NCBI GenBank assembly: GCA_003254905.1
Contig: QANU01001262.1
Coordinates: 49,362 to 113,361, forward strand
Length of the DNA stretch: 64,000 bases
From: Nissolia schottii
Taxonomy: Eukaryota; Streptophyta; Magnoliopsida; Fabales; Fabaceae
Direction: 5' to 3'
In this document: one piece after another, positions 33,169 through 46,113 of the stretch
How the letters are laid out: each line of letters starts with the position of its first letter
Numbering within the stretch: the first letter of the stretch is position 1
Translations under genes and position numbers: made by a program
Notes under the pieces: model-generated
Seen by the model: only the letters and a program-made list of their open reading frames with translations
What the model was told of the DNA's origin: nothing
The model's database searches: none

Positions 33169-36100
33169 ATGGCATCAGCTTCAGGATCAGTGGCAATGGC
33201 AGTGGGGGTTGGTGACCCGTCGAAGGCCCATTTGGCCATGGCGATGGTGCAGCTCTTCTATGGCGGATACCATGTCATCACCAAAGTTGCCCTCAATGTT
33301 GGGGTCAACGAATTAGTCTTCTGTGTCTTCCGGGATCTCATTGCCCTTCTTATTCTTGCTCCCACCGCTTATTTTCTTGAAAAGTGTGCTCCCTTTCTCT
33401 CTCTCTTTTGATTCTGTTCCCTTTCTCCTTGTTGTTCTTCGAATCATTATTAGTCATGTAAAAGTACCCTCTTTTTGAACCCCCTTTCATTTCTGTTGAT
33501 GTGATTGAAATATGGGGTACCCCTTAGAATATAGAAAGTGATTCCTTGTTGAAATCTCTGTCTTCCACTGTTGCAACTTCTTTTTCTCTGATTGCCCTTT
33601 CAGAAAGTTTGGATTTTGTGGTTTTTTTCTTTTTCTTTTTTCAGGGGTAGGTAATTAATTTCCATTTGGTTCCAGAAGAATTGAACCAGTTGGAATTGGA
33701 CGGTTAAACACTACCATTCCTATTTAACAGTCTTATTCATGCACTTAACACTATGTATGTGTTAGGTGCAGTATTTTGACAAATTGGAGTCTGATTGCAG
33801 GGCAATCTTATTTGTATGAAAATATGCACTTATATTTATTGATATCTGGAGATTTCTTCCTCATGCTTGATATTTAAATGATATCAAATGACTCATTCTT
33901 TTTGGAAATTAATTGGAGGTAATCGATTTTCATCCAAAACCTGGTTCTATAAATATTCTATTCTTATGCTTGATCGTTGTGAATGGTTCCTGGCCGCTAA
34001 TCTGAATTATCATATAAGTGATGACGGCCTCCTTTGCACATTCAAACGGCAGAAGTGAAATTTTAACTTTGAACTTTGCTGTGCACTTTTATGATATTCT
34101 TCTCTTTATTTATCCTTATCTTACCATCTTGACTGTAGGCGGACACGGCCGCCCATTACTAAGCAACTACTGATGTCATTCTTCTTCCTCGGATTAACTG
34201 GGTGAGGTTCTTGATGTAGTTACTTATTTCCTATTTCCTATTTTGGCTATATACTGGAATGATAGTGTTTTATTAATACATATGGTGTTCTTTGCTTCTT
34301 GATTCTTGATCAGGATATTTGGCAACCAGCTTTTGTTTCTTCTTGGTTTAAGCTATACTAATCCAACTTATGCTTCTGCCATACAGCCAGCCATTCCAGT
34401 CTTTACATTTCTGTTTACTGTAATGATGGGGTCAGTTTCGCTCTCATTGATTTCTAATTTTGTGTTTTGTATACAATTTATTTACTTTTAATTTGTCTTT
34501 TTCTATAACACATACACACAAATGAACATTCTCAATTGGAGTACATAAATGTGTACATTAATAAGCGTAATCCGCTACACCAGGACATACAGTAATGTGC
34601 ACCTTAACTTATTCATGCAGTACAGAAAGAGTGAACTTGCGCAGATATGAAGGCGCGGCAAAGGTTGGAGGAACCCTTATCTGTGTTCTTGGTGCCATAT
34701 TGATGGTTCTGTTTCGTGGTCCAGTTTTGATAGGATATTCAGAAATGGACCATGCCGCACAAAACGAAATAAGTGCCAAAGGTCAGCCAGAGCCGTCTGG
34801 ATGGTTAATTGGTGGTTTACAGGATATAGGATTAGACCGATTTCATCTCGGGGTTTTGTGCTTGATAGCGAACTGCATGTGCATGGCTGCTTATCTAGCC
34901 ATTCAGGTATGTATCTTTTTGTTATATGATCCATTAAATGACTGTTGATTATAGCATTAAGGAGAAAAAATGACTGATAATACCCATTTACTAATCCCTG
35001 AATGCTTCTATGTGATATATACTCGTGGGGCTGGGATGACTATTTGTTCTTACTAGGAACTATCCTTTTGCATAAATCCAGTGATAGCAAATTTGTGATT
35101 CTCTGTCATTTATTGACACTCCAAGTTCTTTCCACTTATTTTATATTTCAGATAAAAGAGTGTGGACTTTGGATAGTTATAGTTTCTTCTATTGCAAACT
35201 AGTCTTTCATGTCCTGATACATACTTCTCTATAGCTAATTTGCTTTGGAATGTTGAGGTTCACTCTATAGGGCTAAGGTTTTTGCTGGCTTGTGGTTATC
35301 AATAGAATTGATACACATCTGCTGCCAGTTTGAGGGCCTATCAATGTTTAGTCCCCTAAGTTTTTTGGTCAAGTGCTTGCAGAATTATGAAAAATACAAT
35401 CACTTGTTCTTCACAATCCCTTTGTTTGGAGTTCTGAGATTTTAGTCAACACTGGATCTACCCATAAACTCTTGTACTGAAAAGTTCTGTCCTGTTTTGG
35501 CTAAAGATAATGACTAGATTCATCGAATATTAGTTCTTCCCACTCCACTTGTTCTATGAAAGTGCTTTTAGATGATCAGAGAGGGGGGAGGGGGATTCTT
35601 TATGAATTTTAATGGTGTTGGAAATCTGTATTATGCTAACGATATTTGTCAAATAGGAAAAAGAAGTAATGATAGATGGGACATTGTCACTACTCACTAT
35701 GAGTGTAAGGTGTGCTTTCCATTTTCCTACAGGTTTCAGTTCTTGAAATCTCCATAATGCGCCATTAATAATATGGGGACTTTTATTTTATTCCCAAGTT
35801 GTGACGCCTGTTTGTTTAAAAATGCAAGTCATGCTTATTATTTGTTAAATCAATATCATTGTTGGCTTGACTAGAAACACACTCCATTCAAACACACGCT
35901 TTGATATTGGACGGCTTCCCAATGCTTTCAGACTTGTTATCACATTAAATGACTATTTCCAGAAGCACCGATCTTAACATTAGGTTATTCTAAATCTCTT
36001 CATTGATCAAATTAGTTGTGCTTACTCCTCAACTTTTGTGAATCAATTTGTTGTGATGAGAGTTTCTGTTACATGCCAAGATGTTGGCATGTTTAATTTA

Positions 36101-37799
36101 TTGCCATTAATTATTTTCAGGCACCAATATTAAAGAAGTATCCTGCTAACATATCTGTCACAGCATATTCCTACTTCTTTGGAGCTGTATTGATGGTGGT
36201 AGTATCAATATTCATGACTAATCAGTCTACTGACTGGACTTTGACGCGGTCAGAAATATTTGCCGTTATTTATGCTGTGAGTCACTAGAATCTTAAATAA
36301 ATCTCCAATCTCATGAACCCTTGTTAGTTATTGCTTGATAATTTGGCCCATTTTTCTTATTGGAAATGTTTTTGAGTTGTTTTCTAAATTTGGCACCTCT
36401 TCATTGTTTTCAATGTGTCAATACATCAAATATCAATTATTGTGTGTTTTGTAAAGGAAGGCATTCTCGCTTAGTTAAGTGTAGCAAATGTTGTGAATTT
36501 GTGATGGTGTTACTTTGTTGATCAAGTCATAAAGATGTTGCAAGTTTTGGGGGAGATATGATTGTTCTTGCACGGGGTTTTACACGTTTTCCATACTTTT
36601 GAGTTTTAACTTTGAATTTAATTTTTATCCACCATTGTTGTAAATTGTTTTATCTGTTTGTAAAACTATATGGTGCCATCTGTTTAAAAAAAATGTTAAA
36701 AGATTTCTGTCAGCAAAAAAAACCTGTGTCACTATAGCAATGCGGTACTTTATTGTTTATTGATAGTATAAATAGTTTTACCTCGATGGTTGATTATATT
36801 TTAAACTCCTCAATTTTTGTTTCTGATTTCAATGACAAACTGTCTCTGTTGTAACTGATTTACGACGGTGAGTTTTGCATTCTTGCATATAAGTCAAAGA
36901 GGGCATCTGTATGTTGTTGAAAATTGTGTTTAGTTAATGTTCCTCAAGGTGCACAAAGCCACAAACGAAGGAATGAAAACTACTGGGTTAAAGCAATGAC
37001 TACTGGGTTAAAGCAATGAGGTTTATGTTTTGGGATGAAAGGATTGCAAGTTCCTCTGTTCACTCCAATATTTGAATAGATTTTATCTTGTGATAGAATA
37101 TTTTGGCTGATCTTTTAACATGTAGTGTTTTGATGCATAATTTCATTGTTTGTTCAGGGAATTATTGCATCTGCCCTTAACTATGGACTGACTACGTGGT
37201 GCAACAAGATCTTGGGGCCAGCTTTGGTTGCCCTTTATAATCCACTTCAACCTGCATTTTCTACCGTCCTGTCCCAAATTTTCCTTGGAAGTCCAATTTA
37301 CTTGGGAAGGTAAATTGATGCATTTTTTCTATGGCATTCAAAAGCGACATTTTGGAATGAGTTAAATTGCTATGCCATTGTCAGCATAAAATTTTACATT
37401 GCCATCCAATTATGTATTTATAATTTTCTATATCAGCAAAAATGGTTAAGTTTTACACTTACTACTTCACAATCTCATATACAATAACTCATGATTGGAT
37501 GCGAGTGTAGAACATAGCAATCAAACTCAGGATATAAATAATTATCAATATTGGATAATAAATATACATACTTATCTGCTCTCTTTTTGGTATCTGACAA
37601 CAGTATCTTGGGGGGATCTTTTATTATTGCTGGTCTATATGTTGTTACTTGGGGATCTTATAAAGAAAGACAGGCAAATGTTGGAGTTAATCCTCATGGA
37701 TCTTGGGTGTCTGAGCCACTTATTCATGAAAAAACTGGATACCAGAAAGGCCACATTTTTTCAGGGTCCTCCAGTGTTAGCCCAAAGTCATTGGATTAA
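33169..37799 (+). CDS. WAT1-related EamA (DMT superfamily) transporter, At4g19185/At5g45370 type
   Basis: Seven coding exons (33169-33383, 34139-34201, 34314-34430, 34621-34906, 36121-36276, 37158-37309, 37604-37799) join in frame to 394 residues, the usual length for the family. The protein is a plasma- or vacuolar-membrane carrier with ten predicted helices in two EamA repeats; the founding member WAT1 is a vacuolar auxin transporter, but substrates of this subgroup are not established. Supporting stretches are [19 protein letters not shown] (helix 1), [36 protein letters not shown] (long loop typical of this subgroup), [15 protein letters not shown] and [18 protein letters not shown] with YLGSILGG. 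The start is the first ATG in frame after a TC-rich leader; a hydrophobic helix follows about 20 residues later. Sequence upstream is open but has no earlier ATG in that frame. Confidence 0.94.
36979..37018 (+). repeat. Two tandem 20-bp copies in WAT1-related intron 5
   Basis: ACTACTGGGTTAAAGCAATG occurs twice without spacer. It is a recent-looking small duplication inside the intron and has no visible effect on splicing signals. Confidence 0.9.
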
Positions 37800-38863
37800 G
37801 GAACTGAGTTATGCCATACCATGTAAAAATTTGTTTCTGCTATCAATTTTTTGATAGGGAAATTTGTATTTGATCCTGTCTGTGCAGTGTCATTATTTGA
37901 GGACAAACTATCAAAATTGTCCCTGTTAGAAGAATATCTGAACTTCTCGAAATGCAATTTTATGTCTGGATTTGGAGACCAATTTTGAAATGTAATTTAT
38001 ATCTCAAGTCAAAATCACATCTGAGTTTTTGAAATGCAATTGAGCCTTCCTGACTGGCTTAATGTTTTTAGAAATGTGATGTCTTGGTGATTTTATACCA
38101 AAAGAATTTAGGAGTTTCTTATGGACTTTGATTGCAATTGACCTTTGCCAAATCTCTTTTTTGGTGCTTATTGCCAAATTTATTAGAGGGACTTTTCCAT
38201 CATAATCGGTCTATTGCCATCTTCTATGAATTTGTATGTGATTTTTCACCATATTTTCTACCCTTTGTTGGTTGGAGTGATAGAAAGTTTTAATCTGTTA
38301 ATTAGCCGTATCGAATTTGAGTCCTAGAACCAAAAGTTAACCAGATACTTGTGGCTAATTAGTATGCATTTAACTTTAGTTATCCCGGTGCCACACCTAA
38401 GCATTTTTCCCCCCATAGTATAGAATTTGTACGAAGCAAAGGATAAAGCAGTATATGCAAATTTAAATTCACAAACAGCAGCACATGTTAATCATGTATA
38501 AGTTCCATTTTAGTTTAACCATCCAACTTATTCATAATATTTCCTGTCAAAATTCAAATTCATATAAAATACTTTTTTTGGTCAACAAATTCATATATAA
38601 AACAAAAATAAGAATCCATTCCATTGGCCCTTTGGAAGTTTGGATCAAGAACAGGCCAAATCAGAGATCATAAATAAATTAAGTCCAAAAAGATATTGAC
38701 AAGATCCAGGCCCATTTAGCCCATGAATTTTAGAAGCGTCAGAAAAATAAAAATAAATAAATAAAAATGAAACGCCAAAAACAATGATCTTTCTTCCTCA
38801 GTTTTGCAGAAGTTGCCTTCTCTTGCCATCGACCTAACCGACGACCCCCCAAAAACCCCTTCT

Positions 38864-38870
<7 letters not shown>

Positions 38871-38898
<28 letters not shown>
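38871..38898 (+). repeat. (TC)14 microsatellite in the apyrase leader
   Basis: Uninterrupted TC dinucleotides lie 278 bases before the apyrase start codon, a common feature of plant core promoters and leaders. Confidence 0.9.
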
Positions 38899-38901
<3 letters not shown>

Positions 38902-39087
38902 ATTCCCTTTACCTTTCTCTTTCTTTCAAATTCACTGCACTTTCCTTTCTCAACTTCTTTTTCATATCTGCATCACACTGATACTTCACCAACAACCTCT
39001 TCTACCCGCTGTTTCTTTCTGTCTAAAAATCTCATTTTGACTACCAATTCTTTCTATTATTCCCAAAATCTAAGTTCCCTTTTCGCC

Positions 39088-39129
39088 ATGCCACGAACTG
39101 CTATTCATTCTTCAACCACTTATCCATAA
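39088..39129 (+). promoter_or_regulatory. Upstream open reading frame in the apyrase leader
   Basis: An ATG at 39088 opens 13 codons (MPRTAIHSSTTYP) and stops at 39127-39129, 46 bases before the apyrase ATG. It could lower translation of the main frame if it is within the transcript; the transcription start is not known. Confidence 0.35.
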
Positions 39130-39175
39130 TCCTCTTAAATCCAAAGTGGGTTTTTTTTCTCCGTAGCAAAAAGAC

Positions 39176-41763
39176 ATGATCTTTGGCAAAATCCCTGCAT
39201 TTTTATCCACTTTGCTGCAAACCCATAATTCCTTACCTTCTCCCAATTCTCTCTCTCTTCCTTTCACCACCACCACCAACAACAACCTGCGAATCTCTTC
39301 CTCGCTGCAGGACTTCTCCTCGTACCCCAACCTTGACCCTGAACATGGCCATGATGCTAATGATGCTTCTGGTGTTGGTGCTGACACCCATTTGAAGCCA
39401 CCCCTTTATAAGGTAAAGCCTCTTCAAGGTGCTGCCATCTGTTCTCGCAAGAAGTGGGTCAGTGTCATCAAGCTTGCAATTTGCCTTACATTCTTACTTT
39501 TCCTAATTTACATGATTTTGTTGATTGCTTATGCTTATTGGAGTCAAGGGTCTGGGAAATATTATGTTGTGCTTGATTGTGGTAGCACCGGGACTAGAAT
39601 ATATGTGTATCATGCTTCCGTTCAGCACAAGAAGTATAATAGTCTTCCAATAGCTATGAAGTCCTTGAGGGATCACGGTTTGATGAAAAGGCCACGCTCG
39701 CAGAGCGGGCGTGCCTATGACAGAATAGAAACTGAACCTGGCATTGATAAGTTAGTGCATAACGTGTCCGGTTTGAAGGGTGCATTGAAACCTTTGATTA
39801 AGTGGGCACAGAAGCAGATACCAGCGAATGCTCATAGAACTACTTCTCTGTTCCTTTATGCTACTGCTGGTGTTAGGAGGCTTCCCAGTGCCCACTCAAA
39901 ATGGCTGCTAGATAACGCGTGGTCTATGTTAAGGGACTCGCCTTTCTTGTGTAAGAAGGATTGGGTTAAGATCATATCTGGTACTGAGGAGGCTTACTTT
40001 GGATGGATATCGCTTAATTATTATAGTGGGATACTGGGTGTTAGGCCTAGGAAGGCAACTTATGGCGCGCTTGATTTGGGTGGCTCGTCGCTACAGGTCA
40101 CATTCGAGAGCGATCAGCAGCTTAATAGTGAGACTAGCTTGTATGTTAGGATTGGATCTTTGAACCATCATCTCACTGCTTATTCTCTCTCAGGTTATGG
40201 TCTTAATGAGGCATTTGGTAAATCTGTGGTGCGTCTCTTTAAGAAAGAGTTTGGATCATCAAATAATGCAAGTTCAGCCAATAAAAGGTTAGAGCTCAAA
40301 CATCCTTGCTTGCAGTCTGGTTACAAGGAACGATACTTTTGCTCTCATTGTTCTTTCAATAACAAGGAAGGTGGAAGTCCTATCGTTAATGGGAAAAAAT
40401 TGGGTAAGAAAGGAGAATCAGGAACTCCGGTAGTGCTTGTTGGTGCTCCAAATTGGCAGCAATGCAGTGCACTTGCAAAAGTTGCTGTCAATTTGTCTGA
40501 ATGGTCCAATACTAGTGCAGGACTTGATTGTGAAGTGCAGCCTTGTGCTTTGCGTAACAATCTCCCACGCCCATATGGCCACTTTTATGTGATTTCTGGA
40601 TTTTATGTGGTGTATAAATTCTTCAACTTGACTTCTGAAGCGACACTTGATGATGTATTGGAAAAGGGTAGGAGTTTCTGTGGAAAAAGATGGGATGTTG
40701 CGAAGAAAAGTGTTGCTCCTCAACCCTTTATCGAGCAGTACTGCTTTAGGGCACCGTACATTGCATCACTGCTGAGAGAGGGTTTGCACATTACTGACAA
40801 CCAAATAACTGTTGGCTCCGGAAGTATCACTTGGACGCTCGGGGTTGCCTTGTTGGAAGCAGGGAAGGCATATTCCACTAGATTTGAACTTCATAGCTTA
40901 GAATTGTTTCAGATGAAGATAAATCCTCTTATTCTTATTATCAGTTTGTTGCTTTCTCTTATTCTCCTGCTCTGTGCTCTATCATGTTTTGGCAATTGGA
41001 TGCCAAGGTTTTTCCGGAGGCAATATCTTCCAATGTTCAGGCATAACAGTGTTTCCAGTGCTTCTGTTCTTAATATCCCATCTCCTTTTCGGTTCCAGCG
41101 ATGGTGTCCGATCAACTCTGGTAAGCTACTTACACAAATGATGATTTTTATTACCCAACAATTTGAACAACACATTCCCAAGATGCATATCAAATTGTCT
41201 GTAGATCTTTTTAGCTTTCCTTTTAACTTGTACTATTGGTATTAGATATAGTATAGTGGTGGCCATCATCCAATTATATCAATATATCCTGGTAAATCTT
41301 TACTACTATAACTTCTTTTTATTGTCTGCTCTTTGTGTATCAATTATAACCTAATTGCAACTTTGGGGTGTTTTGTGCATTTTGTATGCGATATTCATGA
41401 TTTTCCCTTTATAATTGAGCTTTGAAGCCATTTTACACCTATGCTCCTTCAGGTGATGGAAGAATAAAGATGCCACTCAGCCCAACTGTTGCAAGTTCAC
41501 AGGGAAGCTCATTTGGCCTGGGGCACGGTCTTGGTGATGACAGTGGTGCCATCCAGCTTATGGAGTCTTCCTGGTATCCCTCAGCTAGTAGTGTCTCACA
41601 TAGTTTTTCCTCGACCAATTTAGGGCAGATGCAGTTTGACAGTAGTAATATGGGCGCGTTTTGGTCTCCCCACAGAAGTCAGATGCGTCTGCAGAGTAGG
41701 AGATCACAATCTCGAGAAGACCTGAATACTTCAGTGGCTGAAGCACACTTGGTGAAGGTTTAG
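39176..41763 (+). CDS. APY7: Apyrase 7-like GDA1/CD39 nucleoside phosphatase
   Basis: Two coding exons, 39176-41120 and 41453-41763, give 751 residues (plant APY7 is about 740). The enzyme family removes terminal phosphates from NTPs and NDPs. All five apyrase-conserved regions are present: VVLDCGSTGTR (131-141), LYATAGVR (227-234), ISGTEEAYFGW (267-277), GALDLGGSSLQ (297-307) and TWTLGVALLEAG (about 552-563). There is a transmembrane segment near 97-121 and another near 583-604, so the catalytic part probably faces the lumen or cell exterior. A Ser-rich C-terminal tail of about 145 residues follows, partly encoded by exon 2. If the intron were read through, the frame would stop at 41245 with an unrelated tail. 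The WAT1-related gene lies 1.4 kb upstream on the same strand. Confidence 0.95.
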
Positions 41764-43584
41764 GGCATCATTTCTGAGAATATTGATTGGTATGGTCACA
41801 TTAATATCGTCTCTACAATTACTTCCTTTAAATAGACCCTTTTTTCTCAATGAGTTTGATTTTTCAAAAGTTTTTTTTTTTATCACATAGAATTAGCTAT
41901 AGGTAAGTAATAGTAATTAGTAAAGCAAATGCATATTCTTTTGTTGAATGTTCTTTTTGCAATTTACTATGTTATTACAAGTTCCTTGCATAAGATTTCC
42001 AGTTTCCACACCTTTCTCCTGTCTTTGTAAATTTTGGACTGCACTTGTACATGAGTAACAAATGTATGGTTGGGTCAGAGTTGTGTTGGCCAATTAAATT
42101 GGACTGCTCAAGTTGAAACTTCTGCTAGGCGTATTGAATTAAAGATGCTTCTATTTTGCAAAAGAATATCTCTATGTCATTCTATGTTATTTTTTGTTAA
42201 TCTTCAGTGCAAATTGTAAATGATTTATATGTCCACATCATTTCAGAGGTTTTTGTCATGGAGATGAGTGGAGTGAAAGATGCAGCCAGATCAATTGATT
42301 GCAAGTGAATTTGCTTCACCAGGATCTCACTTATGCCGGTTTCCTTTAGAAGTTGGATAATACAAACAAGGACTTACCCTAGGAATCAGCATCATCCATC
42401 TTCCATAGCACTCCCCTTAATGGCTACTTGATATCTCCATGTTCTGCCTCAGCTGTATAGTTTTTATTGGTGCTAGTCAAGCATCAATGACTAACACTTA
42501 ATTGTGACTCTTCCTATACCATTCTTTATACTAATTATAACCGCCATTACTACAACGAAAATCTCCTCGTTTCATAGGTGACTATTGACTTGAAAAACCA
42601 ATTAAGGAAAGATGAACCAAGAATTGAGATTCTCTAAAATGAGAATATCAACTTAGAGAGAAAAGTGAGGGGTCTACACACTTGGTGATCAATAAAGTTG
42701 CCATTTTGTATGAGTCTGTATTTGGATTTCAATTTCAAGGGGCTAGAATTGATTTTGGGGCTATAGAAGTGAGAATTTTTTTACTTTTATTTGTTAAAAT
42801 CAATTCTGGTTGTACCTATTAGAAAATCAAACATATTGTGAGTCTTATTTTATTGATTTAACCACTTTTCCTTTTAAAGTGAAATCGTTGTTGTTTTAGA
42901 AGATCTAAATCCGTAACCGGGGAGGAGTTGTAACATAACACAATGCTTGCATATTTATACCTCAAATAAGCTTATTGAATTGTTTTACATCACTTGAGAT
43001 GACTGCCATGTTAAGAGTTTGGCTTAAATATTTACCCAAGCATTTTGCTTTGGGTTTTGTATTTGCTTCAAATGGAGCCCAACTTTGAGGGTCATCTTTC
43101 TCTACTCTAGGAGTGAATGTTGCGTCGAATAGTATAATTGCTTTTGGTTTTGGCAATTATATACTTCCTTCCTACACTTTTTTTGTTGGAAAAATATTTG
43201 AGTTGTTATTGAGCATATTTAATTTGTGTTTTATGAATATCACATATTATTAATTACTAATTTTTTATATATTTTTTAAATACTATAAAATCATATCAAT
43301 GATTAGTAGGGATGGTAATAAAATGGGGTTGATTTTCTATTATTCTTTTTTCTTAACGATCTAACTAATACATGGAGTTGTAAGAAAAAAAATTACACTT
43401 TTTACTGACAAACTAATAAAAAATTTAGATTAATTTATCCATATCTTATCCATATTTTCATCTAAAAGAATTTCAAGATAACAAACAAATCATTTAAAAG
43501 AATTTCAAGCTAACAAATAAATAAATCACAAGCGATCTTTCCATTGAATAAAAAAAAAATCACAAGTAATAAATAAATAAAAAC
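41764..43584. other. Intergenic region downstream of apyrase
   Basis: It contains the apyrase 3' UTR and a small palindromic MITE (42717-42835). No gene is seen; the minus-strand open frame at 42962-43156 lacks any domain. Confidence 0.55.
42717..42835. mobile_element. Short palindromic MITE (~119 bp)
   Basis: The left arm 42717-42756 ends AGAATTGATTTT and the right arm 42796-42835 begins AAAATCAATTCT. The outer parts (TGTATTTGGATTTC and, inverted, TATGTTTGATTTTC) also match. It resembles a common small legume MITE with AGAATTGATTTTG. The target duplication is unclear. Confidence 0.55.
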
Positions 43585-46060
43585 GGTTTCCACTTATTCC
43601 AAAATGCATGACCTATAGTAAAATGTCTGATTTCTACTGAATTTTCACAAAAAAGGAACATTTTAGTCACTACAATCCACGAAGTATTTTTTTCTCGAAT
43701 TATTTTATTTGTGGATGTTGGTTTCCATCAATAAAGTATCTTGAAAAAATAATTTTATGAAAAAAAATGCTTTCCGCATACCTCAAATATCATGACCTAC
43801 AGAAAAATGCCTAATTTCTACTGCATTTTGACCATAAAAAGACATTTTTATCACTTTGTTGTTCCACAAAGCATTTTTTTCCCTCAAAAATGCTTTCCAT
43901 TACCGCAAAATGATTTACCTACATAAAAAAAGGCTGATTTCTACTAAATTTCCAACTGAAATGGACTATGTAGTCACTTTGTTGTACCATGAAACATTTT
44001 TTATCGTATTATTTTCTTCGTAACAGTTGGCTTTCATGCATACAGTGTCTCGAAAAAGGAATTTCAAGAGAGGAAAAAAAAAAGCTTTCCACGTACCCCA
44101 CACATCATGGCCTACTAAAAAATGCTCAATTTTCTATTGAATTTTCATCAGAAAAATGAACATTTTAGTCACTTTATTGTCCCACAAAGAAATTTTTCTC
44201 ACGTGTTGGTTTTCATCCATACATTGTGTTGAAAAAGGAATTACAAGAAAAAAAAATATTTTCCACTTACCCAAAATAATTAACCTACAGAAAATGCCCA
44301 TTTTCTACAGGGGATTTAGTTACTTTGTTGTCCTATGAAACATTTCTTATTGTATTGTTTTCTTTGTGGGTGTCAATTTCCCTCCATAGAGGGTCTTGAA
44401 AAAGAAATTTTAAGGAAAAAAAATGTTTTCCACGTACTTCAAACATTATGACCTACAAAAAAATACTTGATTTTTTACTAAATTTGCACCACAAAACGAA
44501 CATTTTAGACATTATGTTGTGTCACAAAATATTTTTTTTCTCAAATTATTTTTTTGGTGGGTATTAGTTTCCATTCATAGGGTCTCGAAATAGGATTTTT
44601 AAGGAAAACAATGCTTTACATGTACCCCAAACATCATGACCTACAAAAAAATGCGTGATTTCTACATAATTTTCATCGAAAATGAACATTTTAATCACTT
44701 CATTAACCCACGAAACATTATTTCTCAAAATATTTTCTTCTTTGATGTTTGTTTCTATCCATATAGTGTCTCAAAAAAAGGAATTTCAAGAAAAAAAAAA
44801 GTTTTCCTATTGCCCTTAACAACATGACCTTCAAAAAAAAAGTTCAATTTCTATTGAATTTTCACTAAAAAATTGACATTTTAGTTATTCTATGAAACTT
44901 TTTTTTTCTTCAAATATTTTTTTCTTGGGTGTCAGTTTCCATCCAGTGTCTCGAAACAAGAATTTTAAGAAAAAAATTTGTTTTCCACATACCCCAAATA
45001 TCATGACCTACATAAAAATGCTTGATTTCTACTAAATTTGAATTTGAAAAGGCCATTTTAGTCACTCTGGTGTCCCACAAAATATGTTTTTTCTTGAATT
45101 ATTTTTTCGTGCGTGTTGATTTCCATGAGTGTCTCAAAAAAGGAATTTTAAGAAACTTTGTTTTCCGCGTATACCAAACATCATGACCTATAGAAAAATG
45201 GTCAATTTCTACTAAATTTACACTAGAAATAGACATTTTAGTTATTCTGTTGTTCCATGAAACATTTTTTCTTGAGTTATTTTCTTTGTGGGTATTGGTT
45301 TCCATCCATATAGTGTCTTGAAAAAGAAAAGTTAAGAAAAAAATTGCTTTCCATGTATACCAAACACCATGACCTACAAAAAAATGCTTGATTTTTACTA
45401 AATTTTTAATAGAAATGGACATTTTAGTCACTCTATTGTCTCATGAAGCATTTGTTCTTGAGTTATTTTCTTCATGAGTGTTAGTTTCCATCCATATAGT
45501 GTCTCAAAAAAAGAATTTTACGAAAAAAAATGCTTTCCACTTGTCCTAAACATCATGACCTACATAAATTTGCTCGATTTTTACTAAATTTGCACCATAA
45601 GTGAATATTTTAGTCACTCTGTTATTGCACGGAACAATTTTTTCTCGAATTATTTTCTTTATCGGTGTTGGTTTTCATCCATATAGTGTCTAGAAAAATG
45701 AATTTCAAGGAGAAAATTGCTTTCCAATTCCCCCCAAACAACATGACATTCAATAAAACGCTTGATTTCTACTGAATTTCTATCAGAAATGCACATTTTA
45801 ATTATTATATTTGCTTCGTGGGTATCATTTTCATTCATAGAGTGTTTCCAAAAAGGAATTGTAAGAAAAAAATGTTTTTCACGTAACCCAAACACCATTA
45901 CCCACGAAAAGTACTCAATTTCTCATAAATGTGTACTAGATACAGATATTTTAGTCACTCTATTATTCCACTAAACATTTTTTTCCTCAAATTATTTTAT
46001 TTGTGGGTGTTGATTTTTAACCATACAGTATCTCGAAAAAAGGATTTTTTAAGGAAAAAA
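43585..46060. repeat. Tandem array of ~14 copies of a ~185-bp satellite-like monomer
   Basis: A landmark CATGACCTAC-like sequence recurs at about 43606, 43791, 43911, 44106, 44278, 44447, 44635, 44823, 45002, 45182, 45369, 45554, 45742 and 45895. The usual step is 175-188 bp; the second monomer is shortened to about 120. Each monomer also has TTTCCAC-TACCCCAAA, GATTTCTACT-AATTT, ACATTTTAGTCACTCTGTTG, GTGGGTGTTGGTTTCCATCC and TGTCTCGAAAAAGGAATTT blocks in fixed order. Copies are divergent (roughly 75-85% alike by eye), so the array is old. Because many monomers are near 186 nt (62 codons), some minus-strand frames stay open across two copies (45431-45099), producing a fake repeat protein. Confidence 0.9.
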
Positions 46061-46113
46061 ATAAAATATGATAAATTTCATTATAAAATTATTATAAATA
46101 AATAAATAAAATA

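Larger units (their letters stand above)
37800..39175. other. Intergenic region and apyrase leader
   Basis: The first part is the WAT1-related 3' UTR and plain AT-rich spacer. The last ~300 bases are the CT-rich leader of the apyrase gene, including a (TC)14 tract and a 13-codon upstream open frame. Confidence 0.55.

Noticed and set aside
39183-39427. Overlapping frames on both strands at the start of the apyrase gene
   Set aside because: They are alternative frames of the Thr/Ser/Pro-rich N-terminal coding sequence; only the 39176 frame leads into the apyrase domains.
45099-45898. Minus-strand repeat protein with 62-residue units
   Set aside because: It arises because the satellite monomer is near 186 nt; other monomers have frameshifts and stops and no conserved start exists.
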